Numbered from the stretch's first letter, positions 42,658 to 51,659 are shown. The stretch: 64,000 bases of DNA from Oscillospiraceae bacterium (GCA_902788505.1 CADAKH010000006.1:1-64000), one strand, 5' to 3'. Numbers and translations: made by a program. Notes: generated by a model not told the origin, from the letters alone.

Positions 42658-43017
42658 TTATGCTTCAGCCTTCCACAGACCATGGAGATTGCAGTATTCG
42701 TAAGCTGCGATTACCTTTTCGTCTGCTCCTATCGTGAAAACAGCAGAAGGCTCTTCGCCGGGCTTGAGTTGTCGGATGACTGCGCCCTTGTCTGTCTCCA
42801 GAGCAATAAATGTAATATAATGCGCATCCATCATGGGGTGGGAAATTTCACCGACTTTAACTGTGACTTCCTGACCGTTAACTGTGATAACGGGTACATG
42901 CTTTTCACCGGCGGCATCAGTAGTATTGGGGATAAGTTCTTCAAGATGACCGCCTTCACAATCGGTCTCGAAAAGCTTAGTTACAACTGTTCCGCACTTG
43001 CCTTTGAAAAACTTCAT
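42658..43017 (-). CDS. Superoxide reductase (neelaredoxin-type desulfoferrodoxin)
   Basis: A 119-residue enzyme that reduces superoxide to hydrogen peroxide at a His4Cys iron site. KHVPVI (Glu-Lys-His region), HPMMDAHYI and CNLHG give the four His and one Cys ligands. The N-terminal desulforedoxin iron site is missing: only one Cys (GKCGTVV) remains where four are usual, so it is a one-iron form. Electrons probably come from rubredoxin. Its presence is typical of strict anaerobes. A clear binding site (AGGAGG) precedes the start. Confidence 0.85.
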   Translation of the reverse strand: MKFFKGKCGTVVTKLFETDCEGGHLEELIPNTTDAAGEKHVPVITVNGQEVTVKVGEISHPMMDAHYITFIALETDKGAVIRQLKPGEEPSAVFTIGADEKVIAAYEYCNLHGLWKAEA

Positions 43018-43273
43018 AAATAATTCCTCCTACTGATTTTAAGAATAAAGATATTATACCATTTATAGAACACAGGCTCTATTAAGCCGAATTGAAAATC
43101 ATTATCGTAGCTTTATTTACAAACGAGATTAAATCTTAATGGAAACGACACAGCAGACCCGCAAAATGCTCGAAAAGACAAACTGCTTTGACTTAATGAA
43201 GTAAAGGCCGTCTTGTATAATCTTGGTGGAGTTGGAAAGCTCCGGCCAAAATTAAAGTAAAGGTGGAATAGTT

Positions 43274-44047
43274 ATGGCTAACATTTTTGATTTAACGGGA
43301 AGAGTAGCAGTTATAACAGGTTGCTCAACAGGACTCGGTGTTCAGATGGCAAAGGCTCTTGCAAATCAGGGTTGTAATATTGTAGCCATCGCACGCCGCC
43401 AGAACTTGCTGGAAGAAGTTTGCGCTGATCTTGAGAAGACATACGGCGTAAAAACTCTTGCAGTTAAGCTTGATATTACAGATACAGCAGCAGTTGACGC
43501 TGCAATCGATGAGATCATCGCTAAAATGGGCAGAATCGATATTCTCGTCAACAACGCAGGCACAGGCGCAGTTGCTCCTGCAGAAGACATCACAGATGAG
43601 CAGTTCATGAACGAGATCGACATCGATCTCTTCGGTACTTTCAGACTTGCAAGAGCAGTTGCAAAGAAGGCAATGATCCCTGCAAAGTTCGGACGCGTAA
43701 TCAACATTGCATCTATGTACGGTCTTGTAGGTAACAAGGTTGCTCCGGCATCTCCTTATCATGCAGCTAAGGGCGGTGTAGTTAACCTTACAAGAGCTCT
43801 CGCTTCCGAGTGGGGTAAGTACGGAATTACAGTTAACAGCATCTGCCCCGGTTATTTCTATAGCCCTCTTACAAAAGAGACTTTGGATTCGGATTTCTTC
43901 CAGGCTAATGCAAGAACAATGATCCCTCTTGAAAGATATGGTAACGACGGTGAGCTCGATACAGCGGTATGCTTCCTCGCATCTCCTGCAACAACATATG
44001 TCACAGGCGTTAACCTTCCTGTAGACGGCGGATATACCTGCATGTAA
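43274..44047 (+). CDS. Short-chain dehydrogenase, gluconate 5-dehydrogenase-like
   Basis: 257 residues. N-terminal TGCSTGLGVQMAKAL, NNAGTGAVAP, ASMYGLVG with catalytic Ser, PYHAAKGG with Tyr and Lys, and final NLPVDGGYTCM. The G-L-G-x-x-M pattern and the PASPYHAAKGG segment are those of gluconate/2-keto-3-deoxygluconate SDRs. Substrate assignment is by resemblance only. It is a single-gene unit ended by a strong terminator. The leader before it (43222-43263) contains a small hairpin. Confidence 0.75.
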   Translation: MANIFDLTGRVAVITGCSTGLGVQMAKALANQGCNIVAIARRQNLLEEVCADLEKTYGVKTLAVKLDITDTAAVDAAIDEIIAKMGRIDILVNNAGTGAVAPAEDITDEQFMNEIDIDLFGTFRLARAVAKKAMIPAKFGRVINIASMYGLVGNKVAPASPYHAAKGGVVNLTRALASEWGKYGITVNSICPGYFYSPLTKETLDSDFFQANARTMIPLERYGNDGELDTAVCFLASPATTYVTGVNLPVDGGYTCM

Positions 44048-44084
44048 ACTCTTTTACAGATCTTAATAAATTAATAAATATATG

Positions 44085-44120
44085 AACTGCGCAAATTGTT
44101 GAGATTTGCGCAGTTTTTTT
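44085..44120 (+). terminator. Terminator after the gluconate-dehydrogenase-like gene
   Basis: AACTGCGCAAAT with ATTTGCGCAGTT and seven T. A textbook intrinsic terminator. Confidence 0.92.
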
Positions 44121-44156
44121 GATAGAATAAGCCGAGACGGGGGTAGATCTATAATT

Positions 44157-46025
44157 TTGGAGAAAAGTGACGACAGATTTGTATTCTCGCGTAAGGAACT
44201 GAAGCGTGATGCAAAAGCCAATTTGAAGCATCATTATCTGATGTATGTTGTTGCATGTCTTTTCGCATTGATATTGCAGACAGAATTCCTTGCTTCAGAT
44301 AATGTCATCAGTGTAAGGCGGCAGGTTATCGTCGATGCTGCAGATGCAGTCTATGAACTGACCGGCGTTCAGGATGTTAAGCGTCTGGAAGATGCATACA
44401 AGGAGATAGACAGTGATGCCGACTCGCTCTATAAGGGTGTTGAACAGGCTTTGTACACCAAGAGTTTTGAGAATGAGCATGTTAATGAAGTCTTCGGAAG
44501 GACAAGGGGAATCTTAAATCAGCTCATCAACTATGTTGTTGAAGATACGGTTTTTTCAAATATATATTCTGTCATAGTTCAATTCTCCGGATCGGAGAGC
44601 GTGGCGCAGATCCTGTTTTTGACTTTGGTACTGATATTGGCCGGGTTTGTTTGGCTATATATCCGTAATGTCTATATTGCGGCTGCACGCAGGATTTTCC
44701 TGGAAGGCAGGGTCTATAAGAAGGTCCCCTTCTCCAGATATCTATTCCTTATCCGTGTTAAGAGATGGACCAGAGCTTCAATGGTAATGGCGTTGAAGAC
44801 GATCTTCGAGATCCTGGGAATGACGACTGTCGTGCTTTTCCCGGTAATTCACTGCGGTCTTGTTCTTGTGCCGTATATCATTGCGGAGAATCCCGATGTA
44901 AGACCTGTAGAAGCTTTGAAGTTGTCATGGAGAATGATGAAAGGAAATAAACGCAAGGTATTTAATCTGTTCATGAGCCTTATGGGCTGGTATATCCTGG
45001 GATTCTTTACATTCGGTATTGCGAATATCCTTTATGCCAATCCTTACTTTGTATGCTGCTATTCTGAATTTTATGCAAGGATCAGACAGTATTCTAAAGA
45101 GAAGAATATTCCCGGAACGGAACTCCTGAACGATGAGTATCTTTTCAAATCTGCTGATACAGAGACATTGAAAAACAAGTATTCCGATGTTTTGGAAGAA
45201 CTTGCAAAGCCTGAATATACTATTGAAGGCTTGGACGGCAAAAGAGAGAAATTCTTTGCAAAGAACTTCGGTGTGGTTCTCTGGAACAGCAAGGATGAGA
45301 CCGAATATGAGAACCGCGAGTCAATGAAGATGAAGATGAAGGCCTACGAGAATGAGGCAACCGGTCTAGCCTATCCTTCAAGGCTTTCTCCGATCCCTGA
45401 TCAGCGTAAGATCCCTTCACTTGAGAATATTCACTATTTGAGACACTATTCGGTATTGTCGCTTGTTATGATGTTCTTTATCTTCTCGAATTTCGGATGG
45501 TCATGGGAGCTTTTGTATTATTTCCTTATGAAGGGAAAACTCATCAACAGAGGCGTTCTTCACGGTCCATGGCTTCCTATCTATGGTGTCGGTGGCTTGA
45601 TCGTCCTTATTCTCCTGAACAGACTCCGCAAAAGGCCGTTTATATTCTTTGTATCTGCCATTACGCTCTGCGGAACTGTTGAATACTTTACCGGATGGGC
45701 ATTGGAGGAGATCTTCGGTGCTCAGTGGTGGAATTATGACGGCTATTTCCTTAATCTCCACGGACGTGTCTGTGCTGAGGGACTGTTTGTATTCGGAATC
45801 TGCGCTTTGGCATTTATCTATGTGCTGGCGCCGCTTCTTGATAACCTTATACGCAAAATAAACAGAAGGGTACTGCTCCCGATTGCAGTAACCCTTCTGG
45901 TGATTCTCGCTGCTGATATCGTCTATTCCAAGTTGGTGCCGAATACCGGTTACGGAATTACTGGCAGCTTTGATAAAGACGAAGACCCTGTTGCGATAGA
46001 GACGGTTATTGAAGAAACCGTCTGA
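44157..46025 (+). CDS. DUF975 membrane protein fused to a CmpB-type putative ABC permease domain
   Basis: 622 residues from TTG 44157; the frame extends back to an ATG at 44106, but this lies inside the terminator stem. The N-terminal 350 residues match DUF975 (SRKELKRDAKANLKHHY, LVPYIIAENPDV, LSWRMMKGNK, about five TMs). The C-terminal 200 match the CmpB-like 'putative ABC transporter' family (FGWSWELLYYFL, GVLHGPWLPIYGVGG, TGWALEEIFGAQWWNY). Both are widespread in Firmicutes and of unknown function. The fusion suggests the two act together. Start is uncertain. Confidence 0.7.
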   Translation: MEKSDDRFVFSRKELKRDAKANLKHHYLMYVVACLFALILQTEFLASDNVISVRRQVIVDAADAVYELTGVQDVKRLEDAYKEIDSDADSLYKGVEQALYTKSFENEHVNEVFGRTRGILNQLINYVVEDTVFSNIYSVIVQFSGSESVAQILFLTLVLILAGFVWLYIRNVYIAAARRIFLEGRVYKKVPFSRYLFLIRVKRWTRASMVMALKTIFEILGMTTVVLFPVIHCGLVLVPYIIAENPDVRPVEALKLSWRMMKGNKRKVFNLFMSLMGWYILGFFTFGIANILYANPYFVCCYSEFYARIRQYSKEKNIPGTELLNDEYLFKSADTETLKNKYSDVLEELAKPEYTIEGLDGKREKFFAKNFGVVLWNSKDETEYENRESMKMKMKAYENEATGLAYPSRLSPIPDQRKIPSLENIHYLRHYSVLSLVMMFFIFSNFGWSWELLYYFLMKGKLINRGVLHGPWLPIYGVGGLIVLILLNRLRKRPFIFFVSAITLCGTVEYFTGWALEEIFGAQWWNYDGYFLNLHGRVCAEGLFVFGICALAFIYVLAPLLDNLIRKINRRVLLPIAVTLLVILAADIVYSKLVPNTGYGITGSFDKDEDPVAIETVIEETV

Positions 46026-46289
46026 TCAGATACTCATGCTCTGTGAAACGTATGAAGCTGCGCCTGTAGCCATCATGATGGCAAAGATTACGATTGCGAT
46101 CAGGCATACGATGATGGTGTAGCAAAAATAAGATCTTGCGAAATTCTTCTTGTTTACATTCTTCGCACCGATTGCGAAAACGATAAGGCAGATAAAACCT
46201 ACGATCGGGATGGAGAATAAGATCTCATATCCGAAGTAACCCCACATCGATATCGGACGATACTCCTCAGGAATATTGTTGTTATCCAT
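46026..46289 (-). CDS. Small two-TM membrane protein, conserved in Clostridia
   Basis: 87 residues from an ATG placed eight bases after GGAGG; the longer frame to 46352 has no site. Two TM helices (about 22-42 and 58-78) with a short loop containing NKKNFARSYF. Similar small proteins with MWGYFGYEILFSIPIVGFI are common in Clostridia; function unknown. It converges with the DUF975 fusion gene without a visible terminator. Confidence 0.6.
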   Translation of the reverse strand: MDNNNIPEEYRPISMWGYFGYEILFSIPIVGFICLIVFAIGAKNVNKKNFARSYFCYTIIVCLIAIVIFAIMMATGAASYVSQSMSI

Positions 46290-46419
46290 TTCATAAACCT
46301 CCATAAAAACATATATGTGAAGAATGATTCTCTTCATGGGTAAATATAGCATAAATCTCTTGTTTTTCGACCGATAAAATGTTAATTTACCTCATAACGT
46401 ATTTTCAGAGGAATTTACT

Positions 46420-47688
46420 ATGGAAAAGAAACCATTTGTTACCAAGAGCCAGATCGAAGAGATCGTAAAGACACATCAGACACCTTTTTATGTTTATGAT
46501 GAGAAGGGAATACGCGAGAACTGCAAGCGTGTTAAGGAAGCTTTTGCATGGAATAAAGGCTTCAATGAGTTTTTTGCTGTGAAGGCAACACCTAATCCTT
46601 ATATTCTCGACATCATCAACGATTACGGATTCGGCTTTGACTGTTCTTCTGAGGCTGAGCTTATCCTTGCTGATGCTGTGGGCGGTCCCATCATGTTCTC
46701 GTCAAACGATACACCTGCCAGAGAATATGCTCTTTGTGCCAATCTGGGCGGCATCATCAATCTCGATGACATTACACACATTCCTTTCCTTGAGCAGATC
46801 CTGGGACCAAAATTCCCTGATGTCATGAGCTGCAGATATAATCCTGGCGGAGTTTTCAAGCTCAGCAACGGTATTATGGATAACCCGGGTGATTCCAAGT
46901 ATGGTATGACAAAAGAACAGCTTTTGAGCGCTTATGGCCAACTCAAAGAGCACGGCGTTAAGAAAGTAGGACTTCACGCATTCCTTGCAAGCAATACTGT
47001 CACTAACGAGTACTATCCGACACTGGCTGGCCAGTTATTTGAACTTGCAGCCGAGATCTCAGAGAAAGTCGGCGTTGAGTTCGCATTCATAAATCTTTCA
47101 GGCGGTGTAGGTATCGGATACAGACCTGAGGATTCAGAAAATGACATCATGGTAATCGGTGAAGGTGTCAGAAAGCAGTTTGAACGTGTTCTTGTTCCTG
47201 CTGGAATGGGCGATGTCGCAATCTATACCGAGATGGGCAGATTTATGCTTGCACCTTACGGAATGCTCGTAACAAAGGCAATTCATGAGAAGCACATCTA
47301 TAAGGAATATATCGGTGTTGATGCCTGTGCTTCCAATCTCATGAGACCTGCCATGTATAATGCATACCATCATATTACGGTTCTCGGCAAAGAGAATGAG
47401 CCTTGTGACCATAAATACGATGTTACGGGAAGCCTTTGCGAGAATAACGACAAGTTCGCTATCGACAGAATGCTTCCGAAGATCGATATGGGTGATTATC
47501 TTGCGATCCACGATGCAGGAGCTCATGGTTTTGCTATGGGTTATAACTACAACGGAAGACTCTGGTGCGCTGAACTTCTCCTCAAGGAAGACGGTTCCGT
47601 TCAGGAGATAAGAAGAGCCCAGACATTCAACGATTACTTTGCAACATTGGATAACACGGAGTATGCCCCTAAGCTTATCCGTGAATAA
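46420..47688 (+). CDS. lysA: Diaminopimelate decarboxylase
   Basis: 422 residues. A PLP-dependent fold III decarboxylase converting meso-diaminopimelate to L-lysine. The N-terminal TPFYVYDEKGIRENCKRV and FFAVKATPNP carry the PLP-binding Lys. Further motifs are NLSGGVGIGYRPED, EMGRFMLAPYG, DACASNLMRPAMY, GSLCENNDKFA (Cys of the partner active site) and HDAGAHGFAMGYNYN. Length matches the family. It is followed by a terminator and stands alone. Confidence 0.93.
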   Translation: MEKKPFVTKSQIEEIVKTHQTPFYVYDEKGIRENCKRVKEAFAWNKGFNEFFAVKATPNPYILDIINDYGFGFDCSSEAELILADAVGGPIMFSSNDTPAREYALCANLGGIINLDDITHIPFLEQILGPKFPDVMSCRYNPGGVFKLSNGIMDNPGDSKYGMTKEQLLSAYGQLKEHGVKKVGLHAFLASNTVTNEYYPTLAGQLFELAAEISEKVGVEFAFINLSGGVGIGYRPEDSENDIMVIGEGVRKQFERVLVPAGMGDVAIYTEMGRFMLAPYGMLVTKAIHEKHIYKEYIGVDACASNLMRPAMYNAYHHITVLGKENEPCDHKYDVTGSLCENNDKFAIDRMLPKIDMGDYLAIHDAGAHGFAMGYNYNGRLWCAELLLKEDGSVQEIRRAQTFNDYFATLDNTEYAPKLIRE

Positions 47689-47752
47689 GAGATAATAGCC
47701 TGTCTCCTTAGTGTTTATTGGAGATTGACTATTTGTCACATTGATTGTTTTG

Positions 47753-47796
47753 AAGGCCTTGTTATGTGCACAATGCACAAAAACAAGGCCTTTCGA
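47753..47796 (+). terminator. Terminator after lysA
   Basis: An 11-bp stem, AAGGCCTTGTT with AACAAGGCCTT, with an 18-base loop that itself contains a small GTGCA pair. TTTCG follows. Confidence 0.8.
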
Positions 47797-47920
47797 TTAT
47801 GCAACTTGTTTAAGAAATCCATTGTTTGAAAAAGGGAGAAAGTGTACCATAAAGCTGTCCAGGGGAAAAGCCTTGGGGATAAGTTAAAAGGACAAACAAT
47901 ACTCTAGGAGGTATTAGAAT

Positions 47921-48178
47921 ATGAAAGCATTTGTATTAGACAACATTGATGTAGCAACACTTATGAAGGCACTTGATGAGTGCAAGGGAAGCGTAATTCT
48001 TCTCACAGACGAAGGTGACCGTTTCAATCTTAAGAGCAAGCTCAGCCAGATGACTGGTATCATGAAGCTTATCGAGGGCGGTATCGTATGCAATGCAAAG
48101 ATCTCCTGCTCTGATCCTGACGATGAGGCTATGCTCTTCAGACTCAACCTTTTCGGAAAGGTTGAAGATGAGGCTTAA
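47921..48178 (+). CDS. Conserved small protein of unknown function
   Basis: 85 residues. An AGGAGG-like site precedes the ATG. A single alpha/beta domain (start MKAFVLDNIDVATLMKALDE, then VILLTDEGDRFNLKS and a hydrophobic GIMKLIEGGIV) without TM or signal. Homologues of this size are, as far as I know, common in Clostridia and unassigned. It sits on its own between two terminators, so regulation is independent. Confidence 0.55.
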   Translation: MKAFVLDNIDVATLMKALDECKGSVILLTDEGDRFNLKSKLSQMTGIMKLIEGGIVCNAKISCSDPDDEAMLFRLNLFGKVEDEA

Positions 48179-48222
48179 TCCTTATCTCTGATAAGAAAAC
48201 TACTATCGGTTTTTGAGTTATC

Positions 48223-48254
48223 AAAGAGGCATCTTTCAAGGTGCCTCTTTTTTT
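48223..48254 (+). terminator. Terminator after the 85-residue gene
   Basis: AAAGAGGCA pairs with TGCCTCTTT and is followed by a T-run. Confidence 0.88.
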
Positions 48255-48266
48255 CGGTTTAAAATA

Positions 48267-48313
48267 TTGACACGGTGTCAGAATGCGTTTAGAATGATGT
48301 TGACACAGTGTCA
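48267..48313 (+). promoter_or_regulatory. Promoter and paired TetR operators
   Basis: The promoter is TTGACA at 48267-48272 with TAGAAT at 48290-48295 (17-base spacer). Two identical-type palindromes TGACAC-n-GTGTCA lie at 48268-48280 (overlapping -35) and 48301-48313 (overlapping the transcription start). Centres are 33 bases apart, about three helical turns, on the same DNA face. This suits co-operative repression by the TetR protein encoded just downstream. Confidence 0.8.
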
Positions 48314-48342
48314 GAATAAGATTCGCACAAGAGGATTTACTT

Positions 48343-48960
48343 ATGCCCAAAGGATCGCCGGAATTAACTGCAGCAAGAAAAGAAGAGATAATCAGCGCTT
48401 GTGAACAGCTCTACAAGACTATGAGCTTCAAGGACATTACGCTGAAAGAGATCGGCAACGTCACATCATTCACCAGAACATCGATCTATAACTATTTCCA
48501 GACTAAAGAGGAGATTTTCCTCGCACTTTATACCAGAGAATACGACCGCTGGAACGAAGAGCTTCAAAGCATTCTGAATGAGAATACTAAGCTTTCGAAA
48601 AAGCAGTTGGCAGAGAAGATCGCTTCATCAATAGCCAAAAGAGAGCAGCTCCTGAAACTCCTTTCGATGAATAACTACGATATGGAGTCAAACAGCAGAC
48701 AGGAGCTCCTTGTTTCTTTCAAGGTCTCATATGGCGAATCTCTAAGAAATATCAGAAAGATACTTAAGAAGTTTTGTTCTGAGATGAATGAAGCGGATAT
48801 AAAAAACTTCATATATGTTTTCTTCCCGTTTATGTTCGGTATTTATCCTTATACAACGGTTACTGATAAGCAGCGTGAAGCGATGAATAAAGCAAATGTC
48901 GATTTCACTTATCAGACGATATTCGAGATAACCAACAACTGTATCTTAAGGCTTTTGTGA
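48343..48960 (+). CDS. TetR/AcrR family transcriptional regulator
   Basis: 205 residues. The N-terminal helix-turn-helix is typical of TetR (AARKEEIISACEQLYKTM, FKDITLKEIGN, TRTSIYNYFQTKEEIF), followed by an all-helical ligand domain. AGAGGA precedes the ATG. Two symmetrical operators cover the promoter upstream, so autorepression with control of the aldo/keto-reductase operon is likely. The next gene starts 14 bases after the stop. The inducer is unknown, but the operon content points to a toxic carbonyl or redox stress signal. Confidence 0.9.
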   Translation: MPKGSPELTAARKEEIISACEQLYKTMSFKDITLKEIGNVTSFTRTSIYNYFQTKEEIFLALYTREYDRWNEELQSILNENTKLSKKQLAEKIASSIAKREQLLKLLSMNNYDMESNSRQELLVSFKVSYGESLRNIRKILKKFCSEMNEADIKNFIYVFFPFMFGIYPYTTVTDKQREAMNKANVDFTYQTIFEITNNCILRLL

Positions 48961-48974
48961 AAAGGAGATTCATC

Positions 48975-50027
48975 ATGAAATATACAAAACTAGGCAATTC
49001 AGAATTGAATGTCTCACGTATCTGTATGGGCTGCATGGGTTTCGGCGAGGCAAAGACCGGACAGCACAGCTGGACTCTTGATGAGGAGCATTCCAGAGAG
49101 ATCATTAAGAGAGGTTTAGATCTCGGAGTTAATTTTTACGATACCGCAATCGCATATCAGAGCGGTACGAGCGAACTGTATGTCGGAAGGGCACTCCGCG
49201 ATTTTGCGAAGCGTGAAAATGTTGTTGTTGCTACCAAGTTCCTTCCTCGCACTCCGGATGAGATCGAAAGAGGGATTACAGGTCAGCAGCATATCGAGAA
49301 CATGATCAACACGAGCCTTTCAAATCTCGGTATGGATTATGTGGATCTTTATATCTATCACATGTGGGACTGGAATACACCAATATACGATATCCTGGAT
49401 GGCCTTAACCATGTCGTTAAGGAAGGTAAAGCCCGGTATATCGGAATCTCGAACTGCTTTGCATGGCAGATAGCAAAGGCAAATGCCATTGCAGAAAAGG
49501 AGGGTTTTGCAAAGTTTGTATCAATTCAGGGTCACTATAATCTGATCTTCCGTGAAGAGGAAAGAGAGATGGTTCCTTACTGTGATGAAGAGAATATTGC
49601 TCTTACTCCGTACAGCGCACTCGCAAGCGGACGTCTTTCAAGAAAACCCGGTGAAGCGGATACAAAAAGAGCAGCTGAAGACAGTTATGCAAAATTCAAA
49701 TACGATGCGACAGCAGATACGGATAATGTCATCATCGGAAGAGTATGCGAGATCGCGGAAAAGCGCGGAGTTACGATGACTGAAGTATCGCTTGCATGGC
49801 TCCTTACCAAAGTAACAGCACCTGTTGTCGGTGCGACGAAAATGCATCACATCGAAGGCGCGGTAAAAGCAACTGAACTTGAGCTGACAGCAGATGAGAT
49901 CCGGTATCTCGAGGAACCTTATGTTCCGCATCCGCTTGCAGGAGTTATGGCTCAGAACAAGCCTTCAAACGCAAAAGAAAAACATGTCTGGTCCACGGGA
50001 AGTCAGAAGATAAAGGAGGATAATTAA
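48975..50027 (+). CDS. Aldo/keto reductase
   Basis: 350 residues from ATG 48975, with AAAGGAG well placed; a start at 48957 overlaps the regulator. TIM-barrel NADPH-dependent carbonyl reductase with MGCMGFGE, NFYDTAIAYQSG (Asp and Tyr of the tetrad), VVATKF (Lys) and YIYHMWD (His). A C-terminal GATKMHHIEGAVKATEL completes the cofactor pocket. It is second in the TetR-controlled operon and is followed immediately by the CMD-cupin gene. It probably reduces aldehydes or quinones; the substrate is open. Confidence 0.88.
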   Translation: MKYTKLGNSELNVSRICMGCMGFGEAKTGQHSWTLDEEHSREIIKRGLDLGVNFYDTAIAYQSGTSELYVGRALRDFAKRENVVVATKFLPRTPDEIERGITGQQHIENMINTSLSNLGMDYVDLYIYHMWDWNTPIYDILDGLNHVVKEGKARYIGISNCFAWQIAKANAIAEKEGFAKFVSIQGHYNLIFREEEREMVPYCDEENIALTPYSALASGRLSRKPGEADTKRAAEDSYAKFKYDATADTDNVIIGRVCEIAEKRGVTMTEVSLAWLLTKVTAPVVGATKMHHIEGAVKATELELTADEIRYLEEPYVPHPLAGVMAQNKPSNAKEKHVWSTGSQKIKEDN

Positions 50028-50028
50028 T

Positions 50029-50784
50029 ATGAATGAAAAGATCGTTCAGACAGCAGGAAGACAACAGCTCGGTGAATTTGCGCCGATGTTCGCACACCTT
50101 AACGATGATGTCCTTTTCGGAGAAGTCTGGAATGACGGAACTATAGATGTAAAGACCAGATGCATTATCACCATAGTGTCACTGATGGCATCGGGAATTA
50201 CGGATTCTTCGCTTATCTATCATCTTCAGAATGCAAAAGCCCACGGAGTTACAAAAGAAGAGATAGCTTCGATAATCACACATGCGACGATGTATGTCGG
50301 CTGGCCTAAGGGCTGGGCTGTTTTCCGCCTTGCAAAAGAAGTCTGGAATGAAGATATTCCGGTCATGTCTGATAAGGATAGATATCAGAATTCTATTTGT
50401 TTCCCGATCGGCGAGCCGAATCCTTATGGCGAGTTTTTTGTCGGTCAGAGTTATCTGGCTCCTGTATCAACAGAGCAGGTACCTGTTTTCAATGTGACCT
50501 TCGAACCCGGATGCAGGAACAACTGGCATATTCATCATGCGAAAAAAGGCGGCGGTCAGATGCTTATCTGCATCGGAGGCAGAGGTTATTATCAGGAATG
50601 GGGTAAGGAAGCTGTTGAGATGACTCCCGGAACCGTGATCAATATTCCTGCCGAAGTAAAGCACTGGCACGGTGCGGCTCCGGATTCATGGTTTTCGCAT
50701 CTTGCAATTGAAGTCGCCGGCGAAGAGACGAGCAATGAGTGGCTCGAAAAAGTTGACGATGAAGAATACGGAAAACTGAAATAA
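50029..50784 (+). CDS. Carboxymuconolactone-decarboxylase-like domain fused to a cupin
   Basis: 251 residues. Residues about 10-110 are a CMD/AhpD-like all-helical domain (TRCIITIVSLMASGITDSSLIYHLQ, HATMYVGWPKGWAVFRLAK) that lacks the CxxC of AhpD-type peroxidases. Residues 130-245 are a cupin with the metal motif WHIHHAKKGGGQM and the PAEVKHWHGAAP second motif. It starts one base after the reductase stop (AGGAGGATAATTAATATG). Such fusions accompany aldo/keto reductases and flavodoxins in TetR-type operons. The exact reaction is unknown. Confidence 0.82.
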   Translation: MNEKIVQTAGRQQLGEFAPMFAHLNDDVLFGEVWNDGTIDVKTRCIITIVSLMASGITDSSLIYHLQNAKAHGVTKEEIASIITHATMYVGWPKGWAVFRLAKEVWNEDIPVMSDKDRYQNSICFPIGEPNPYGEFFVGQSYLAPVSTEQVPVFNVTFEPGCRNNWHIHHAKKGGGQMLICIGGRGYYQEWGKEAVEMTPGTVINIPAEVKHWHGAAPDSWFSHLAIEVAGEETSNEWLEKVDDEEYGKLK

Positions 50785-50795
50785 AGGGATTATAT

Positions 50796-50864
50796 ATGAA
50801 AAAACTAGTATCAGTTTTGACAACAGGCCTTATGATTATCGGGTTTACAGGCGGATTACGGTAA
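50796..50864 (+). pseudogene. N-terminal remnant of a secreted lipoprotein gene
   Basis: A 22-residue frame that is nothing but a signal peptide: MKKLVSVLTTGLMIIGFTGG and then a stop. It begins five bases from the end of the CMD-cupin stop region with a weak site. In this kind of operon a flavodoxin-like lipoprotein usually follows. The relic is therefore probably the 5' end of such a gene after deletion or mutation. Confidence 0.5.
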
Positions 50865-50882
50865 TTACAGTGAGTAGGTCAT

Positions 50883-51635
50883 ATGCAGGGAAATAATAGC
50901 GGCACATTGGCAAGAAGGATAATAGATGTCGTTCTGACAGTTCTAATGCTCTGCCTTATGGCCTATCAGGTGACCGGCACTTTGCTCCATGAATGGATCG
51001 GTATTGCGATGACTCTGATGGTAATTATCCATCAGATCATGAACAGAAAATGGTACGGTGCATTTTTCAAGGGCAAGTATAACGCTTACAGGATCATCAA
51101 TACCGTTCTTACGGTTTTGGTAGTGCTTTCGTTTGCATTTACGGCTGTTTGCGGTATGTCGATGTCCACGCATGCCGTGCCTTTCCTGTACGGAATACTG
51201 AAGATCTCGTTTGCGAGAAGAATGCACCTTTCGATGTTTGTCTGGTCATTCATATTGATGGGACTTCATTTGGGTGTTCATATTCCGGCGATTACGGCAA
51301 AGATTAAGATGCCGGGTAAACTAAAGATTTTATTGGGCATTATATTCTGCGCACTTGCAGGAGCCGGACTCTTCCTGTTCCTCAGATCCGGCATGACACA
51401 ATATATGTTTTTCCAATCGGCATTTGCATTTTTCGATTATGAGAGATCAGGCATATCCGTATTTGGCGAAAACATACTGATAATGATCTTCTGGGTATTT
51501 ACCGGAACTCATGTTGCTCTTCTTTGCAGAAATAACAATGGTAAGGAAGAAGGCAAAAACAACGCTCTTATCTCCGTTATTTACGTGATGGCAGCTGTGA
51601 TCTTAGGAATAGTTCTTCATTTTGCTGTTCCTTAA
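50883..51635 (+). CDS. DUF4405 membrane cytochrome-like protein
   Basis: 250 residues with about six TM helices. The N-terminal part (VLTVLMLCLMAYQVTGTLLHEWIGI, VIIHQIMNRKWY) and a later RMHLSMFVWSFILMGLHLGVH have the paired-His helices of DUF4405, a small membrane cytochrome-b-like family. It probably passes electrons to a periplasmic or surface partner. It is still intact although its presumed partners on both sides are decayed. Confidence 0.75.
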   Translation: MQGNNSGTLARRIIDVVLTVLMLCLMAYQVTGTLLHEWIGIAMTLMVIIHQIMNRKWYGAFFKGKYNAYRIINTVLTVLVVLSFAFTAVCGMSMSTHAVPFLYGILKISFARRMHLSMFVWSFILMGLHLGVHIPAITAKIKMPGKLKILLGIIFCALAGAGLFLFLRSGMTQYMFFQSAFAFFDYERSGISVFGENILIMIFWVFTGTHVALLCRNNNGKEEGKNNALISVIYVMAAVILGIVLHFAVP

Positions 51636-51659
51636 AAAGATGCGCAGAACGTTGGAGAA

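Noticed and set aside
44106..44156. Upstream extension of the DUF975-CmpB gene to ATG 44106
   Set aside because: That ATG lies in the terminator stem of the previous gene, so a transcript would not cover it with a usable binding site.
47134..47778. 214-codon open frame on the minus strand
   Set aside because: Antisense to lysA and reaching into its terminator; no recognisable domain or start site.
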